Program-made: the position numbers and the translations under genes
The notes under the pieces: model-generated
The model's input: only the letters and a program-made list of their open reading frames with translations
Told to the model about the DNA's origin: nothing
The model's database searches: none
Source of the DNA: Sulfuriflexus mobilis
GTDB lineage: Bacteria > Pseudomonadota > Gammaproteobacteria > AKS1
Assembly (NCBI RefSeq): GCF_003967195.1
Contig: NZ_AP018725.1
Span: forward strand, 2,600,001-2,664,000
Direction of reading: 5' to 3'
DNA length: 64,000 bases
Shown: positions 61,000-64,000 of the stretch, piece by piece
Layout: the number at the start of each line of letters is the position of its first letter
Position numbering within the stretch: position 1 is the stretch's first letter

Positions 61000-63113
61000 G
61001 CAAGGAGTGGTATAGCGCTTCTGAACTGGCTGGGGTGCAAGGCATGCCGACCAGTGTTCGCGGCGTCAACAAAATGGGTGATCGTGGTGATATTACACGA
61101 CAGAAAAGAACAAAAGGTAAAGGGTGGGAGTATCACTTATACAGCCTGCCAACCGATACCCAAGCCGCACTGTTAATTCAGCAGCAACCGGTTGCGACTG
61201 CAAAACCAGCAATAAAAAAGGCCGGGATTCATCACTACGATAGCGAAGGTCTCTGGGCTAATTACGAGAGCAAGTCCGAGACAGCAAAACAACAGGCACA
61301 AGATCGACTCGCTGCCATCAATGCCGCACTCACACTGATTGAAAACGGCACAGCAAAGAGCGTCGCCTGGAATACCGCCGCCAAGACAGCCGGTGTGAGC
61401 AAGGCAACCCTATACCGTCAGTATGGCAAGGTTGAGCACTACCACCGTTCCGACTGGCTTGCTGCCCTGGTCAGCGGATACACCGGACGCACCGCAAAAG
61501 CCGAGTGCAGCGATGAGGCATGGAGCTTCTTTAAGAGTGATTATTTGCGCCTTGAACAGCCTGGTGCTGCAGCATGTTATGACCGGCTACAAAGAACCGC
61601 TGCCGAGCACGGCTGGGCGATACCAAGTCTTCGCACGTTGGAGCGGAAAATAGAGAAAGATATCCCCCCAACAGTTCGAGTACTCATGCGCGAGGGTGAG
61701 TACGCCTTGATGCGTATGTACCCAGCGCAGCAACGTAGTATTCGTGATTTACATGCCTTGCAGTGGATTAATGGTGATGGCTACCAGCACAACGTCTTCG
61801 TTGAATGGCCGAACGGTGACATCGTCCGACCCAAGACATGGTTCTGGCAAGACATATACAGTCGTAAGATACTCAGCTATCGCACAGACATTAGCGAAAA
61901 CACGGATGTGATCCGTTTATCCTTCGGCGATTTGGTTGAGCAGTATGGCCTCTCGGATGATGTCACCATCGATAACACCCGTGCCGCCGCCAACAAATGG
62001 ATGACGGGTGGTGTCGCCAATCGTTATCGCTTCAAAGTAAAGAAAGACGATCCTCTCGGCCTGTTTCCAACACTGGGTATTCAGGTGCATTGGACATCAG
62101 TCCTTGCGGGTAAGGGTCATGGCCAGGCAAAACCGATTGAGCGTTCCTTTGGTGTCGGGGGCCTGGGTGAGTATGTCGACAAGCATCCCGCTTTTGCTGG
62201 TGCCCATACGGGCGCTAACCCAATGGCCAAGCCCGACAATTACGGCAGCAAGGTTGTGCCGCTCGATACGTTTCTTAAAGTACTCGATCAAGAAATATCC
62301 GCATGGAATGCCAAAGAAGGTCGACGCACTGAAATTTGTGACGGCGTGCAATCCTTTAACCAGGCATTTAACGACTCTTATGAAAAAGCCACGATACGCA
62401 AGGCCACCGCCGAGCAACGTCGTCTCTGGCTTTTGACTGCTGAGGCCGTCAACGTCAAAGCAGATGCCACCGTCACACTCGATGCGGGCAAGGCATCCGG
62501 TATCGGCAAGAACCGCTATGGCAGCGACGCGCTTTATGAGTTCGTTGGCAAGAAGGTGGTGGTGCGTTTCGACCCACAGGCACTGCACGATAATGTTCAC
62601 CTCTACACCCTCGACAGTCGCTACATCGGTGAAGCCCAATGCATCACGACCACAGGCTTCGGCGATACCACGGCCGCACGCGAACACACGCGCCAGCGCA
62701 CCGCGATGATCAAAGCGACCAAGATTGCCGCCAAGGCAGAAGATAAGATGGACGCTATCGAAATCGCCGGTATGGTGCCGACCATGCCGGTTGAGCATCC
62801 ACCACAAGCCGGTTCAGTCCGTCTGTTTAATCCGGTGACCCATCAACGAAAGGCCCCGCAGAAGCGCGCACTCACCGCTGCAGAGCAGGCCATCGCCGAG
62901 GAGTTGGCCAGCATCCCGTTGGCTGACGTACAGCAACTCCCTGAACAGCCTCGCCAGCGCTTTCACCGTTGGCTTGAGATAGATGCAGCGATTGCTGCAG
63001 GAGTGGAGGTGGCAGAAAACGACCTTACCTGGCATCAGCGATACCAGGGCACGCCAGAGTATGCGGCGGAGCGGATGGTGCATGAGGAATTCGGGCTGAG
63101 CATCGCCCAATAA
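60996..63113 (+). CDS. Mu-like transposase A (DDE recombinase)
   Basis: 705 residues. N-terminal end-binding domain (WYSASELAGVQGMPTSVRGVN), a central DNA-binding region with HTH (AKTAGVSKATLYRQYGKV), and an RNase H-like catalytic core. The DDE triad is D261 (QWINGDGYQHN), D326 (VTIDNTRAAANKW) and E382 (AKPIERSFG). The C-terminal region would contact MuB. It carries out replicative transposition of the prophage. Full length; no damage seen. Confidence 0.95.
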   Translation: MSKEWYSASELAGVQGMPTSVRGVNKMGDRGDITRQKRTKGKGWEYHLYSLPTDTQAALLIQQQPVATAKPAIKKAGIHHYDSEGLWANYESKSETAKQQAQDRLAAINAALTLIENGTAKSVAWNTAAKTAGVSKATLYRQYGKVEHYHRSDWLAALVSGYTGRTAKAECSDEAWSFFKSDYLRLEQPGAAACYDRLQRTAAEHGWAIPSLRTLERKIEKDIPPTVRVLMREGEYALMRMYPAQQRSIRDLHALQWINGDGYQHNVFVEWPNGDIVRPKTWFWQDIYSRKILSYRTDISENTDVIRLSFGDLVEQYGLSDDVTIDNTRAAANKWMTGGVANRYRFKVKKDDPLGLFPTLGIQVHWTSVLAGKGHGQAKPIERSFGVGGLGEYVDKHPAFAGAHTGANPMAKPDNYGSKVVPLDTFLKVLDQEISAWNAKEGRRTEICDGVQSFNQAFNDSYEKATIRKATAEQRRLWLLTAEAVNVKADATVTLDAGKASGIGKNRYGSDALYEFVGKKVVVRFDPQALHDNVHLYTLDSRYIGEAQCITTTGFGDTTAAREHTRQRTAMIKATKIAAKAEDKMDAIEIAGMVPTMPVEHPPQAGSVRLFNPVTHQRKAPQKRALTAAEQAIAEELASIPLADVQQLPEQPRQRFHRWLEIDAAIAAGVEVAENDLTWHQRYQGTPEYAAERMVHEEFGLSIAQ

Positions 63114-63170
63114 AAAAGCCCGCAGTTGACGCTACGGGCCGTGTTCGAAAACACTTTAGGAGCCATAAGA

Positions 63171-63908
63171 ATGAACCAACAACAAGACCACGTCAACCCA
63201 ACCGTTGCACCACTGGCCAACGTCTCCATCTGCGCGGCAGCGGTACAGCGGACGATGAATCGACCTGAACACCTGCCCGGCATGGTCTGTTTCTACGGGC
63301 CATCTGGCTGGGGAAAGAGTACCGCCGCCGCCTATGTGGCTAACAAACTACGTGCCTACTATGTCCAGTGCATGAGTGCCTGGACAAAAAAAGCCTTCCT
63401 CGAAAATGTGCTGAATGAAATGGGGGTGGTGCCCAACACCACTATCGCCGCCATGACGGCACAGGCAGGCGAGCAGCTCGCGCTCTCCAATCGCCCACTC
63501 ATCATCGACGAAATGGATCACCTGGCCGACAAGAAGGCCGTCGAGATCGTGCGCGACCTTTACGAGGCCAGTCACAGCACCATCTTACTTATTGGTGAAG
63601 AACGGTTACCCGAGAAGCTGCGCAAATGGGAACGGGTTCACGGCCGCGTGCTTGACTGGGTACCCGCACAGCCAGCCGACATTGATGATGCCAAACACCT
63701 GGCAAAACTCTTCGTGCATAAGGTGACTATAGCCAACGACCTGCTCAAGCGCATCGCAGAACTCGCCAACGGCAGTGTCCGTCGTATCTGCGTCAACCTG
63801 GACCGTGTTGAGCAGCATGCCCTCACGCAGGGGCTCGACAAGATAGACCTCAAGGTATGGGGCAACAACGAACTCTTCACCGGCGAAGCGCCGAAGCGGA
63901 GAGTCTAA
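63171..63908 (+). CDS. MuB-like AAA+ ATPase, target-selection protein
   Basis: 245 residues from ATG at 63171 (TAGGAGCC ribosome binding site); an earlier in-frame ATG at 63126 lacks one. Walker A GPSGWGKST, Walker B RPLIIDEMDHL, sensor region ILLIGEERLP. It binds DNA and directs MuA to targets, with target immunity. It lies 57 bp downstream of muA. Confidence 0.93.
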   Translation: MNQQQDHVNPTVAPLANVSICAAAVQRTMNRPEHLPGMVCFYGPSGWGKSTAAAYVANKLRAYYVQCMSAWTKKAFLENVLNEMGVVPNTTIAAMTAQAGEQLALSNRPLIIDEMDHLADKKAVEIVRDLYEASHSTILLIGEERLPEKLRKWERVHGRVLDWVPAQPADIDDAKHLAKLFVHKVTIANDLLKRIAELANGSVRRICVNLDRVEQHALTQGLDKIDLKVWGNNELFTGEAPKRRV

Positions 63909-64000
63909 TGATCCAGAGACAATCTATCAATGATCAAATTAGCCGGAATGCTATGTGGGCAGCGATCAGGAAGCTTCGCAGATTCACTCTGTCTGATATC
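63908..64000 (+). CDS. Start of the next prophage early gene (partial)
   Basis: ATG at 63908 overlaps the MuB stop (TAATG). 31 codons are visible to the edge (MIQRQSINDQISRNAMWAAI, then RKLRRFTLSDI). Similar small regulatory proteins follow MuB in other Mu-like phages; no firm family call from this fragment. Confidence 0.65.
   Translation, partial: MIQRQSINDQISRNAMWAAIRKLRRFTLSDI

Larger units (their letters stand above)
58582..64000 (+). mobile_element. Mu-like transposable prophage, left end and early region (continues past the window)
   Basis: Begins at TGT (58582-58584), followed at the same spacing as in phage Mu by TCACTTG (58591-58597). Three TGCGACA-bearing sites at about 58600, 58707 and 58746 match the spacing of the Mu L1-L2-L3 transposase sites (about 105 and 40 bp). 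Gene order is that of Mu: repressor leftwards, then ner, small early genes, MuA transposase, MuB ATPase rightwards. The 5 bp outside the end, ACGGG, fits the Mu target preference NYSRN. The right end is outside the window. Confidence 0.9.

Noticed and set aside
63113-63170. Hairpin between muA and muB as a terminator
   Set aside because: The GCCCG/CGGGC stem is followed by no T-run on the plus strand; muB is likely co-transcribed.
1-64000. tRNA, rRNA or CRISPR array
   Set aside because: I scanned for clover-leaf T-loop signatures, rRNA motifs and regularly spaced identical repeats and found none.

Overview
The window is a chromosomal segment from a gammaproteobacterium with moderately high GC and dense coding. 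Several neighbourhoods have the gammaproteobacterial arrangement: tyrS / M23 peptidase / anmK, erpA / bactofilin / DUF6776 / argC, hemJ beside yggX, and rubredoxin / thiD / thiE / hemL. A PPi-dependent phosphofructokinase lies directly upstream of a K+-independent H+-translocating pyrophosphatase. That combination is frequent in sulfur-oxidising and methane-oxidising autotrophic gammaproteobacteria, so such a lifestyle is a reasonable inference, but no carbon-fixation or sulfur gene is visible here to confirm it.

Layout. 1-1.6 kb: response regulator plus a MASE3/PAS membrane sensor that runs off the left edge. 2-14 kb: tyrS, then mostly cell-envelope genes (M23 endopeptidase, anmK, bactofilin, a TPR/NTF2 protein, an L,D-transpeptidase, an M14 carboxypeptidase) interleaved with gltA, erpA and argC; an imperfect inverted-repeat element fills 5.9-6.7 kb, and a candidate small RNA or attenuator precedes argC. 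14.5-20 kb: ClC channel, DUF4126, TlpA-like thioredoxin, HemJ, YggX, an ATP-grasp ligase and a second A-type Fe-S carrier. 20-24 kb: a divergent unit with Fur-box-like sites that encodes two porins, a periplasmic FMN-binding protein and a PepSY membrane protein, plausibly for iron-linked flavin electron transfer. 24-29 kb: peroxiredoxin, rubredoxin, thiDE, hemL and an ArsR/SRPBCC pair with an apparently leaderless promoter. 29-49 kb: signalling proteins (SBP-GGDEF-EAL, two hybrid histidine kinases, a response-regulator phosphatase, a chemotaxis receptor), NnrS/LysR, and the LON-domain / ubiX / mpl / rnd group. 49-52.5 kb: a LexA-like repressor with dinB, then a tandem pair of Sel1-like secreted proteins. 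52.6-58.3 kb: adk with a long lysine-rich C-terminal tail, a frameshifted small gene, PPi-PFK with a lysine-rich N-terminal tail, and hppA. 58.58 kb to the right edge: the left end and early region of a Mu-like transposable prophage (repressor, ner, MuA, MuB), inserted into a copy of the same repeat found at 5.9 kb.

The least ordinary observations are the histone-H1-like lysine-rich tails on two neighbouring nucleotide/PPi enzymes (Adk and PPi-PFK), the Hfq-type small RNA or attenuator candidate ahead of argC, two apparently leaderless repressor genes whose operators sit inside their promoters (lexA-like and arsR-like), and a Mu left end whose terminal sequence and transposase-site spacing resemble phage Mu.

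I saw no tRNA, rRNA or CRISPR array. All functional calls come from reading motifs and gene order; no database search was run.
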